Source: Ischnura elegans (taxonomy: Eukaryota; Arthropoda; Insecta; Odonata; Coenagrionidae). Taken from it: a stretch of 64,000 nucleotides of DNA. This document shows positions 35,140 to 45,868 of this stretch, one piece after another. Each line of letters begins with the position of its first letter. Within the stretch, counting starts at the first letter, position 1. The stretch is from contig NC_060246.1 of the NCBI RefSeq assembly GCF_921293095.1, positions 90,889,030 to 90,953,029 of the forward strand, in the 5' to 3' direction. The notes beneath the pieces are model-generated. The model was given only the letters and a program-made list of their open reading frames with translations, searched no databases and was not told where the DNA came from. A program made the translations under genes and the position numbers.

Positions 35140-36309
35140 TTTTGAAAGGTCTGGTAAAGACGTGAGCTTATAACTTTGCTCCCGTCAAAAAAAACACCGA
35201 ATTGAAAAATAGACTATCCTCCCAAAACACTGGGAGTGAAAACCTTGGCCAACCGCAGGATGGTACGTTGCGATCAGATGTGAGATCTTGGTACTACCTG
35301 TCCTGTAGAGTGCACTGAAACTGTGGCATATGAGAAATACGCACCTGGAATAATTCTTCCAAAATTCAAAGCTTTTTGCAATGTCCAAATAATAAATAAT
35401 TCTTCTAGTCAAGGATATGGCTCCGATTCATCACGTTTCGCTGTCTAAAATGTGTAAATACACAAGAAGTAATTCATCACACACAATCACAATTTTTTTT
35501 CACAGATGAGATGCCACCTGACGGACAAGAAAAAAATTAGTACCAAGTGACAAACGCTAACCGTAGGCTTATTGTAGCGAAAATCGTGGATATTGATTTT
35601 GACAATTGATTTTTTAAATTTCTTTATATTAAAAATGCTCTGGGAGCTGATAAATAGAGAAAATTTCAAGTGGAATATATACTACATTTATGACCTAATG
35701 AACTAGAGCAATGAGCAAACTAAGCGAATGTAAATCTAGATCTTTCTAATCGATTGTGTGCTTGCTCTGCGAATTATCGTATGGTTCGTTTAAAACTAAA
35801 AGATATTTGGCACTATGCGAGCAAATAAGTGAATAATCCTTGGATTATTTGAACAGCAAGTCCAAACTAGCATTAACGATGAGTCAAACTGTAATATTCA
35901 AGTGCATTACAAACACATTAAAGCGAATAGCATATTCAAATATAAGATTGTGGCAATATTATCTGAAATCTTCGAATGAATAAGTCAGAAACCATCCCGA
36001 GGATATTGTAGTTACGGACTCAGAGCGAAAACTAAATATATATTTTCTGAAAACTCAAAGAAGGACAACAGGTATTTATTGGTGCTCGAAATTGCGCGAA
36101 ATTCAAAATGCTAAATAACGTGTGGAAAACGCTGACGCAGAGTATGCCAGAGTTGTGATACTTCCGATGTGTTCTCGGGTCTCCAGCTGGCTCATTGTAC
36201 TAAGAGCTTGCTATTACCCTCAGATTCTTGTAAAGTACTTGATATTACTACCAGACTGTAGATGTCAAATTAATTTTAAATGTACCAATATAGGGCAATA
36301 GCTGCAGCA
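35140..36309. other. HAPSTR1 5' flank, no other gene seen
   Basis: The 5' UTR and promoter of HAPSTR1 should lie here, but no initiator or TATA arrangement stands out. Short minus frames at 35185-35669 have no recognised motif. Confidence 0.35.
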
Positions 36310-36345
36310 GTTACAATATAAGCATCATGATGCTTATATTGTAAC
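36310..36345. repeat. 36-bp perfect palindrome
   Basis: The sequence from GTTACAATATAAG at 36310 reads identically on the other strand to 36345, with centre ATCATGAT and no spacer. It could be a collapsed MITE hairpin or a cruciform-forming site. The bases on either side do not continue the symmetry. Confidence 0.8.
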
Positions 36346-38466
36346 GTCAAACTTGTTTTTCTTTCGGTTCACTTTATTTCCACAGTACGATATACTTTTC
36401 CTGTACAAATTCCCTCTAAACTCATTTTGCTTCCTCCCTTTTGTCTCTTGAAGCTTCCGCGTCAAAACATCAACCAGCATAAAAATTCAAGAAACTATTA
36501 AGGATTCAAAAATTACAGAAAAAAATTAAAAAACCAGATGTTGCAAAGCATATTTTTCACTTCGAAACTTTGGTAATGCACCACTTTTACGATCATTGTC
36601 CTCCAAATTTCGTTTGATCACATTCTGACAAATTATGTGTTGAAAATTATAACAATAATTTAATTAGGGATGATGAATTATGTGGGCAAAAAAAGCTAAA
36701 CGTTTTATTTTTGTATTAATTTGGACATGAGTAATCGACAGATTCGTCATAGGTAGCACTAAAATTTAGAATATAGGCGTAAACAAATATTGAATTGAAT
36801 CATTGGTCGTGCAGTTTGGAAAACGGAATTTAACGTAGCCAAGGCGTTCCAAATGATAATTTTCACGTGACTCTGGTATACGATACAATATGATAAATTT
36901 CATGTGAAAATTTTTCATTTCCCTATTAAAATATGAACGTAAGAATTTAGAAACATATTGTGCTACGTTGTGCTAACCCCAGCTACACTAGCACAGCACC
37001 GGTGCACCGGCCTAACTTCGAAAATCGATTTAATCAACAGTCGACGCTATCGGGCTATCGGTGTAAAATAATCGATCGGGAGGCACAATCGATGGCTCCA
37101 TTTACACTGGGAATTTTGAGTCTTGCTGATTGTAAGCAGTTGTGTAAGACATAATGAAATAATCTATTCTCTGTGAATGTGAGTTATTTTCATTTGTTTT
37201 TTTTAATAATTATATTAGTATATGCTCAAGCTATGGCAGATTACGATGTTCTGCTTATCTTTTGAATGTGACTGCGTGCTTTTATTTGTGAAGTATTAAA
37301 CTGGATGTGTAGGCTTTATTAGATCGTTAACAGGGCCGGAGTTTGATGGAAAGACGCCGTAGGCTATTCCACTTATGAGGTCCTTTGATCCAGGCGCGTT
37401 GATCTTAAGGATTGCATTTCTATGTTTGTTTATTAGTCAGATGCGTAGAATTTTTCCTTGTTCTCGGTTCAGTGTTGTTATTGTTCACTGGTTTGAGAAG
37501 AGTGTAGTTTTAATGTTGCTAACTATTTTAATGTAGACCCCTCCTGATCATGAGGACTTAGGCAGAAGCCTAGTTAGCGTATTAGAAAATCCGACCCTGA
37601 TCGTTAGGTTGAAGGTACAAGAACCAGGTGAAGCAGTGAGATTTATCCAGGAGCAGCTTTTAACAGTGACCACAACCCAGTGGTAATGGAAAGTCAGCTC
37701 TGATACAAGAAGGCGAGGAGGATGAAACGAGAACAGTGTGGAATCTGAAGTCACTGGAAGAGGAGAAATGAAGAAGTTTCACAGCTTTCATTGACGATAT
37801 GCTGGAAATAGAAAGGGAGGCAAGCCAAAGTAAAAAACTGATGAAATAACCTCAATAATGCCATCACAGAGGTAGCCAATCAACAACATGGGAGTAGGCT
37901 GTTTAAAATCAAGAAACCATGGATTACTAATCACATCACACCGATAATTCATGGATTACCTTTAATTTGTATGAATTTTAACTTATTAACTATTTTCTTG
38001 TACGTGGTTTCATAACTCCATCAACAAATGAGAAATTATCTTGAAGGGGTCTTAGTGGGTGCTAATTGTTTAGAGGGACTTATCTTGGTTGATTTCTGTC
38101 CATAAAAGAAGAAACAAAGAAATGCAGGACGAGAATATGGTTGCTTCGCTTAGGACTGGTGAAGCAAACCAAACACACATGGGGCTCAAGGTGTTGAAAT
38201 ACAAGGAAAAAAAAGAGAGAAGGCAGTGAACTAATAAGTAAGATATCTTTTTCATGTTAAAGGAGCTGACACTTCTTTATGTTCCACTAGCAGGATAAGC
38301 AGCAATTTTCAAGTTGCTCTGATTTTTTTGTTAAAAGTTCATGTTTGTTATTGCATCACTATAAATTGGCAGAAATGCTGTATGTGAGCAACTTTTATAA
38401 TCAATAAATAAATTAAATAGTATTTAACTAACATCTACAAACCGATGCCAAACTCCCCAACCTTAA
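36346..38466. other. Intergenic, no recognised gene
   Basis: AT-rich; short frames only. The stretch around 37540-37900 is purine-rich on the + strand and may be a degraded repeat. Nothing assignable. Confidence 0.35.
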
Positions 38467-39398
38467 CCCACATAGCACAAAATATCTTCTAGATGTCTAG
38501 AAAGTATGAAGAATGTCTTCAGCTAATGTCTAGAAAATATCTTGTAATATCTTCTAGATATTTTGTAGATATCTGAATGTCTGCTTTTACGATATCTTTG
38601 AGAAGATATTTTCAAGACATTCATATTCAAATTGGATCCATTAGGAAAATTCAGGGTAAATGATACGCAAATTAACCCCGCCAACATAGGAGGATTTATG
38701 TGGGGCCAAGGGGGCACGTGCCCCCCCCCCAGATGGTATAAAATTAGGAAACAATTTATTTTGTGTATTACAGAGCCTCAATAAGTGGAATAGTGAGTGG
38801 GTGGGTCTGGGGGGTCCGGTTCCCCCCCCCCCCCCAGTTCCCCCCTCCCAATTTTCAAATTTATTTTCTTTAATAAGGCAAGAAATATAAAAATTGATGA
38901 TTTTTTCAATTTTTCATTTTAGAAGGCAAAGTGAATGTGTTTTTATATTTCGGATTTCGGGGGGGGGGGGGAGGGGGTCCGGACCTCCCCCAACGAAATA
39001 TAAAAATTGATTTTTCATTTTTTTTCTGTTATGAAGCAAAGTAAATGTGTTTTTATATTTCAGGGGGGGTTCGGACTCCTGGACCTCCCCCCCCCCCTAA
39101 ATTTAAAAATTAATGATTTTTTTCTTTAATGAAGCGAAGTAAACGTGTTTTAATATTTCGAGGGGGATAGGGGAGGTCCGGACTCCCTGGTCCCCACTGC
39201 ACAACACAAGAATATTCTAGGCATGATATAAGTAGGATATGTTATTTAAAGTATCGAAGACATTGAAGGTACTTTCTAGACATCTAGCAGATATTTAAAA
39301 TATCCAAGACATTGAAGATATTTTCTAGACACCTAGAAGATATCCAAGACATAGAAGATATTTTCTAGATATCTATAAGATATTTTGTGCTATGTGGG
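38467..39398. mobile_element. Foldback-type element with subterminal repeats and G/C-tract tandem core
   Basis: The left end CCCACATAGCACAAAATA and the right end TATTTTGTGCTATGTGGG are perfect inverse copies. Next to each end lie many short AGATATTTTCTAGA / TCTAGAAGATAT-type repeats (38480-38620 and 39230-39390), pairing in inverse orientation. The middle (about 38684-39198) begins with a fragment of the hAT-like family A (ACATAGGAGGATTTA, then GGGGGCACGTGCCCCCC). It then holds three roughly 105-bp tandem units, each with AAGTGAATGTGTTTT-type sequence followed by long G and C runs and GGTCCGGA. No coding capacity and no clear target duplication. Confidence 0.7.
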
Positions 39399-39629
39399 AA
39401 GTGCCCAGAGCACAATTTTAAGTTTTGATTACCATAGACCTAGACTTTTCTGGCCTAAATGTAAATATGGCTTCATTTTCTGTAGTTAATTCTGTAGTTA
39501 GAGTTTAATGTTATCAACATTTAGTAATGATATGACATAGTGAATTTATTTTTAATGTGTATTGCACATTATTTTGTGTAATGTCCCGTATGTAACGTTA
39601 CGTACGGGACAGAAAGATAAATACACCAA

Positions 39630-39740
39630 AGGATGAAGTTCGCACTGAAAAAATAGTTGCCTTAGCCGGGATTTGAACCCTGCTATCTCCTGATTGCCAG
39701 TCAGGTGCGTTAATCAGTTCCACTACCAAGCCATTTTTTC
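39630..39740 (-). repeat. tRNA-derived SINE-like copy, minus strand
   Basis: On the minus strand: A-box region TGGCTTGGTAGTGGAACTGA (39733-39714), an anticodon-arm-like CCTGACTGGCAATCAGG with loop triplet GGC, and B-box GGTTCAAATCC (39679-39669). Acceptor-stem pairing is imperfect and the same unit occurs inverted at 39930, so I call a repeat rather than a tRNA gene. Confidence 0.55.
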
Positions 39741-39929
39741 AGAGTGAACTTCGGGATGAGTTTTACCGAACAAGATTTTCACAAGTCCACACTGTGGCAC
39801 ATGTGGTGAGGGTCGTGCTTACCAAGCCACTGTCGGGGTGAAAAACCCTTATTCTGTCGCTGGTCTGCGACGACGAATTTCAAAGCACTGAAGGAACAAG
39901 TGACTTTGTACTCAGTCAAGCGCACGGCT

Positions 39930-40045
39930 AAAATGGCTTGGTGGTGGAGCTGGTTAACACACCTGACCGGTAGTTGGGAGATCCGGGTTCGAATCCCACC
40001 TAAGTCAAATATTTTTTCACTGCAAACTTCATCCTTTGGTGTATT
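39930..40045 (+). repeat. tRNA-derived SINE-like copy, plus strand, inverted partner of 39630-39740
   Basis: ATGGCTTGGTGGTGGAGCTG at the A-box and GGTTCGAATCC at 39986-39996. The downstream CACTGCAAACTTCATCCTTT mirrors the upstream part of the minus copy (AAAGGATGAAGTTCGCAC at 39637). Between and around the two tRNA-like units a second inverted pair occurs (CAAAGCACTG with AACAAGTGACTTTGTA at 39881-39914, and its inverse at 40074-40104), so the region is a nested foldback. Confidence 0.55.
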
Positions 40046-40879
40046 TAACTTTGCACCCGTGCGCATGGCTGCATACAAAGTCACTTGTTCCTCCAGTGCT
40101 TTGGGACAGAAAGAAATTGAACGTTAGGGTATGTTTAAATTAAACTTAATTTTTTTACAACATTATAATCATTTAGTTGGACGCAAAACCTGTTTAGAAA
40201 ATCGTATTTTGAGTAGCTGTCTGTCAAGAAACTTGGTGATAAAGAAAGTTATCTATTTTATGTTACGTGCGGGAAAAAGAAATAAGGTATTTTTAAACAC
40301 TGTGTTTTAGCATCATATTATTGCAAAATCAATACAGCTTTGTGACAGAAACTCTTATATGGTACTATATTTTGATATTATAATTACCAAGACAAATAAA
40401 AATAGCATTTACTCAAGCATAGATGTGGCAACACAATCTATGAAAATGGTAGTTTTTGAACAGCTGATGAAGAGACGACTTTGAACATAGGTTACCTATA
40501 TACTTAAACATATTTGACTAAAATTCTTAGTAAATGGTCAAGATATAGCCTTATAAGAAGACAACCATGACATAATAAGTTAAGTATAAAAATATTTTTA
40601 TTTCCAAAAGTTACCTATTTTCATGGAATGGCTCATATTTGAAGAAAGGGAATGACTTTAAAAACCAAATTCATCAACTCTCTGGTTTGAAAAGGGAATA
40701 CATTGAAGCATCAAAAAAACTGATAACAGATAATCACTATGATCTTTATTAGAAAGAAAAAGTATTCCTTCAAAGGAATAGAGGTATTAGTTTTAATTAA
40801 AAATGCAATATCTGACTGAGAAAAAATTTTAAATACAGAAGTTCAGGAAGTGTACTAAGCATGGATGATGGCGGCATAT

Positions 40880-42130
40880 GGAATATAAATTGTGTGCACT
40901 GGGTGCGCATGATGGCATTGAGGGGTTCACAAAGGGATTCGGCAAGGATGGCCTATCACCAGCGCTCTTCATCATGCACATGGAGGAAAAGATCAAAGGC
41001 AAAGAAGAACAAGGAATCAAGGTGAATGGAAAAAAAATAAACTTGCTATGATTCGCAGATGACATTACAATCAATACAGGCAATGAGGAAGGTTTACAGG
41101 ACTTGATGATCAAAATTGAAAATGAGTTTCAGATATAGAAAATGAAAATAAATGGGAAGAAAACCCAGATACATAATTGAATACAGAAGAGAGAACTGTG
41201 GCTAAAATTTGCATCAAAAGAGAGAGATTGGTGCAAGCAGAGTCATTAACCTACCTTGGGAGCACCATTACCTAGGATGGTAGAAGTGCGACACACACAA
41301 GGCGTGTAATAGCCCAAGCTAAGGTGGCATTCGTGGAAAAGAGGCCGCTAATATGCTGGCAAAGCATGTGACTGGATACCAGGAAACTGCATGAAAATAT
41401 TCTTGTGGGCATTGGGACTCAGGGGTGCAGCTAAGAATTAAGGCTGGGGGGGGGGGGGGTTTAGGCGCAACTATAATACTTTAGAGTAAGTTAGCATACC
41501 CACAAGGGTAAGTGTGAGTTGCGGGGGGAGTGGGGGGGGGAACCATTAATCTTTAAAAAAAATCTGGGGGGGCCCCCCCCAGAAATTTTTTTAAGATTAA
41601 TGGTTCAAAATGATGAGTTTTATGGCTTTCTGAGGGATCTTTGATTTATCCCAACACTATTCTATAAGTAATACTAATCCATTATGTAAAGTGGATTAAA
41701 TTTAAAAATTTCTCTGAGCTCTGGGGGGGGGGGGTTTTATCCCCCAAAACCCCCCCTCCCCTTGCTGCGCCACTGTTGGCACTCTATGGTTCAGATGCTG
41801 GGACCATTGGAAAAAGTGATCAGAAAAAATCAGGCCTTCGAGACCTAGTGCTAGAAGAGGAGGCTGGAGATAAAAAGGATGGATAGGGTGAGAAATGAGG
41901 AGGTATATAGAAGAATAGGGGAAGAAAAGATGACATGGATCACGGTATGCCAAGGAAGAACACGGCAAAATTGCCACATAATGAGATTGGGAAACAATGG
42001 AAAAGAAAAATTGATGACCCCAGAGGAAGACCTAGGGGCAAGCACCTAGGACAGCTCAAGGAGGATATGTGGAAAAAAACCTCAGGGAGATAAAAGAGCT
42101 GGCTTAAAAAAGGGAGAAATGGAGGGCTGC
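40880..42130 (+). pseudogene. Decayed non-LTR retrotransposon, RT to C-terminus, split by a hAT-like element
   Basis: Plus-strand translation in broken frames shows IRQGWPITSALF (the G..QG.P.SP.LF block), a stop, FADDITIN (catalytic box), KINGKKTQ, SLTYLGSTIT, a stop, DGRSATHTRRVIAQAKVAF with VEKRP, then an interruption at 41420-41775. It resumes with ALYGSDAGTIGKS, the 'ALYGSETWTL' block, and RGKHLGQLKEDMW near the end. Multiple stops and shifts make it inactive. Same LINE group as 11520 and 19560. Confidence 0.75.
41420..41775 (-). mobile_element. Non-autonomous hAT-like element, family B copy 2, nested in a LINE
   Basis: 356 bp. Ends CAGGGGTGCAGC and GCTGCGCCACTG are the family B ends in reverse orientation relative to 23527-23824. 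Flanked by TTGGGACT (41412-41419) and TTGGCACT (41776-41783), 7 of 8 matching. Removing it rejoins the LINE reading, so it inserted after the LINE. An internal hairpin occurs at about 41540-41610 (AACCATTAATCTT with C/G runs, and its inverse). Confidence 0.75.
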
Positions 42131-42317
42131 AGTATATATCAATATTAGGGTTGCAATATGATTTATGTACTGCTAGATGATCAACGAAAATTTAACTCTC
42201 CAAATTAGATTTCATTTGCAAGCATTATCAATTGGTTATATTTGGTGAAAAATGTTATGGGTGTAAATTCAAATTCATAAGTTGGTCGAAAGGGTAATGA
42301 GTAGTACCCTTTTCCCT

Positions 42318-42612
42318 CATCATCATCATCACTGGTCAACAATCCTAGGATTGGTTTGACGCAGCTCTCCACTCAGTTCTCCTATCAGCTAATATTTTCA
42401 CACCTATGTATTTCTTCTCTTTCACATCCATCTTTACTTGTTCCATATATTTTGTTTGAGGTCTTCCTTTTCCATTCTTGTGGCCTATAAGGTTGTTCCG
42501 TCTTCTTGTTTAGGTTCTCATGAAGCTTCTCTTCTCTCCTACTCCTCTTAGGACTTCCTCGTTGCTAACTAACTCGGTCGATCCATTTGATCTTCATCAT
42601 TCTTCTGTACCC
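42318..42612 (-). pseudogene. LINE 3' end with GAT-repeat tail, minus strand
   Basis: Minus strand reads KIKWIDRV, a frame change, NEEVL-like, GHKNGKGRPQTKYMEQVK and MDVKEKKYIGVKILADRRTE then WRAASNQS followed by a stop. The 3' end is (GATGATGAT) at 42332-42318. This is a separate, oppositely oriented fragment of the same LINE superfamily as 40880-42130. Confidence 0.65.
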
Positions 42613-44019
42613 TTTTCCCTATTATCATTAAATAGGTGTAAAATTCTCTCAAATAACTAACTTGGATTCCAGCTAGCTTTCTTCACTCCTCCTAACTTGC
42701 TCATTTGGTGACATTTAAGTTTTGGTGACTTAAGACATGATTAGCATTTCATTCGTGCCTGAGAATGATAGCCAAAAAACAATATCACCATCTAAACATT
42801 TTTGACCCATGCATAGTTTCAAAGAAATACAGATGTGAATAGATTTAGACTCACCTCTAAGTATTTTTCCATATCACATGTGTTCTCCCCACAAAATAAT
42901 TTCCATCGCTGGCTAGTTACCAGTGTAATTTGTAGGCCACTTACTTTGTCCTTGTTAGTGATAACAGGTACGTACTTTTCTATGCTAACTCTGGGTTACT
43001 CTCCACCCTTCTTTCCTTATACTGCTCTCAAGGTGTAAATGGCAATAGATTTTTGTCACTTCCTTTAAATACCTACCGACTTACAAGGGGAGATCACAAA
43101 CCTTGCTCCGCCTGTTTCAATGCCGTATTTTTTATGGCCTTTGGAATGGTAAACACATCCCTAAACTAGTAGTGGTTCCCTTGAATGGGCCTTAGTTTGG
43201 CTGTAATTAATTAATTTTCATGTGGTACTTTTCATAAGCCACGAATAGTTTCATAATATTGCACGACTCAGCAGACTGGTCAGGTGGGGTAGTAGTAGCG
43301 TTTAAGGCTACCACGCGGGGGACCAGGGTTCGGGGCTTTGTGGTGACTATGTTTTGTTGTCTTGATTGTTATCATACGGCGTCAACTTTTTCATTAATTT
43401 TAATTGCGACAAGCATAGACATGAGACTATTTTTTATCATCATAATGGCGTTTAGGTATTTAAGCAATGTCATTTCCAATGCGGAGAAGTGAAGGCTCCA
43501 CTCTCCTCAAAAACATACCGAAAGATTAACTGGGGGCTATAACAGTGGCTTTTTTCGAAGAAATGACATTTGTTGGTGGGCAGGTCTCTTGTTATTATAT
43601 TGGAAGGGCTACGGAAGATATTGGGAAGCGGCGGGCACAAGACACATTTGGTGTAATTGTTGCTTTTAACCCTCTAGCGGGCACGACTGTTATTTCTACA
43701 CAACTGGGCGAATGGCGTACTTTGCCCATGTTATGAGCATATATGATAACACTCGAGTTTTGTTAAAATTAAGATGGCATAGCATAATGATGTTTGAACC
43801 ATTACAATATATATATATATATATATGCATGCCCCAAAAAGCATGTTCCTGTCTCTTTGCTGCTATCGTGTGTATCTTTCCTTTAATCCTTGTGTCCTCG
43901 TCCATTCCTTCTGTTGGTGAGTGGTGAGCTGGCCCAGTGCCATCTATTGGTTACTCTTGTGGGCCATGGCAAAGGGAGTTTTCTTTGTATAAACCCCCGC
44001 CGAAATCATGGTAAATCTA
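42613..44019. other. Intergenic, repeats only
   Basis: No recognised gene. A tRNA-like degenerate unit may lie at 43280-43340 (AGGGTTCGGGG). A (TA)n microsatellite is at about 43808-43826. Confidence 0.35.
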
Positions 44020-44309
44020 ATCGTCCTGGTAGCGCAACTGGAAGAGCACCTGGCCGGCAACCAGGGGGACGACAGAGGAGCCTATGCCCTCCCCAGACAC
44101 TTAAAAAATACACAAGATTTTTAATACGGTTATAATTACATTCATTTAGTTTTGTGTATTATGCAGCCTCTTTCATTTAATTTCATATTAATAGATTTGA
44201 TAATAAAATAAAGAGAATAATTTGTACAGTAATTGTTGTATGTTGTTAGAGAAGTCCATTTGCCTGTCAGACCCCCCCTTCCTCAGAAAAAATCCTGGAT
44301 CCACCCTTG
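44020..44309 (+). mobile_element. tRNA-like fragment joined to hAT-like family A copy (left end unclear)
   Basis: 44024-44068 resembles the 5' half of a tRNA (CCTGGTAGCGCAACTGGAAG, GCACCTGGCCGGCAACCAGG). From about 44070 the sequence is family A (CCCCAGACACTTAAAAAAT, GTTTGCCTGTCAGACCC, CCTGGATCCACCCTTG at the end). The right border at 44309 matches the other copies; the left border and target duplication are not clear. Confidence 0.5.
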
Positions 44310-45773
44310 CATGTAGCAATAAGCTTGAATTTTATTACAATATTATGTATAATGAAAAGTGAATGAAAGGGCATGTGTTTTGTAAAGTGTGTAGCCTGAT
44401 AGACTATGGGAGGGTTGGTCTGAGCCCATTTCTGACATTGCAAGTCATCCCTTTTAGGAAAAAGTTCTTGTCATAATAATGAGTAGGGCAGAGGGAGTGT
44501 AAGAATGATGGATAGGGTTCAATAAACTGTTATGTTTTTCCTGTAGTTTCCCACTGACATGTATGCTATTTGATCCAATTAGGGAATTTATAAATGGACT
44601 AATATGTGATGATTATATCATCTTGAAGACAAGAAGCTTCTTAAATATTCAATTTTTCTATTATTGGTCATCACAAAATGATCATTGGTAAAGGTGATTT
44701 GTAACAATTTCTCCTTTTATTTTAAGTCTTGTAATTTAGGTTAAAAAATTACTGTCTTAATATCTACAGAAAAATCTGTGGAATATTTTTACTTATAGAA
44801 TGTTCTTCCATTTCTGTAGGAACAGCAAATCATGGTTTTCCTAACAGTGGCTCTTGTCGCCACATGATGACAGTGTGGGGTTCCATATCTACCCCTCCCT
44901 TCCATCCCTATCCTCTCCCTGGAGGCATCGTCGGGCTCTCATCGATGCAGCGCCTCCTATCCCTTTTTCCTTCCTGTATCCTTCCCCTCCTGATGTGTGC
45001 AGATGAAAAGTCTCGGACTTATACAGACACGACATCAGCTGTATTCTGTTTTTTTTTTGCAAATATAACAGCACTTTTATGCAACATGAATTTATTCCAA
45101 CACTTGATGGTAGAGGTATAAATAAATACTTCAAAACTTTTATAAAAGAATTTATTGTAATTTAAAAAGTACAATATCCAGACCTTCAGTTAAAATATTT
45201 TTCTTTATAATTAAATTTTTTGTGCATGTAGAAAGCACAACTTTCCATGCTATAATTACACAGAGTACATATTAGTATCTCACTCACACGCTGCACTTCT
45301 CTCATCTCTTCCATGCACACAAGTAATTGAATGTTTCTTAATTATTATGGGAGAACACAATTGGAGATAAAAATAACCATTGTTCATTCACGAACACTTT
45401 TCTTGGGTGTGTAAAATATTTTTCTCTCCTCGTTGTTCATAGGTCTGGTTAAAGTTAGAATTTTATTTTCATGAATGAGCTATGTACAAAATGAAAACAT
45501 CTTTCATAAAACCTCAATAAGGAGGTATTTATATACAAGCACTTGAATATGTAAAAAAAATTGTTATTCATGGAGGTTTGATATGCAACCAAGATATTTT
45601 GCTGCAATGAATCATTTAATAGGTGTTCATATAGCTCTGATTCATCACTAGATCATCATTTCTGTCATATTTCAACAGAAAGCATTATATTGTGACCACG
45701 TGAAACCCTAATGCATAGGGTTTACATGATTCCTTTTATTAAAATTGGTCTCTGTTGGAAGTTCTTTTTTTCT
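44310..45773. other. Downstream flank / 3' UTR side of the claudin-like gene
   Basis: AT-rich. Minus-strand AATAAA signals lie at 45739-45734 (only about 35 nt after the stop), 45468-45463 and 45152-45147, so the 3' UTR length cannot be decided. No coding exon recognised. Confidence 0.35.
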
Positions 45774-45868
45774 CTAGTAATTGTAAGGTCCATACTGTGA
45801 GCCATGGTAATAAGGTCCTGGGTAGGCATAGCTGTAACCATATGCATACTGCTGCTTTTGTGGGTGCA
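45774..45868 (-). CDS. Claudin-like last exon, Tyr/Gly/Pro-rich tail
   Basis: Acceptor ATCCATTTCCAG, stop TAG at 45776-45774. Phase 1 in. After the split codon (Val with 5a, Met with 5b) it encodes HPQKQQYAYGYSYAYPG and PYYHGSQYGPYNY. The tail ends in NY rather than the YV-type PDZ ligand of many claudins. Confidence 0.82.

Noticed and set aside
39669-39733. Possible tRNA-Ala gene (loop triplet GGC) on the minus strand
   Set aside because: The acceptor stem has mismatches and the unit is part of an inverted repeat with a second degraded copy, so it is a SINE rather than a working tRNA.
43259-43345. tRNA-like unit with AGGGTTCGGGG
   Set aside because: Only the T-arm-like part is seen and the A-box is not convincing; left unannotated as a repeat of its own.
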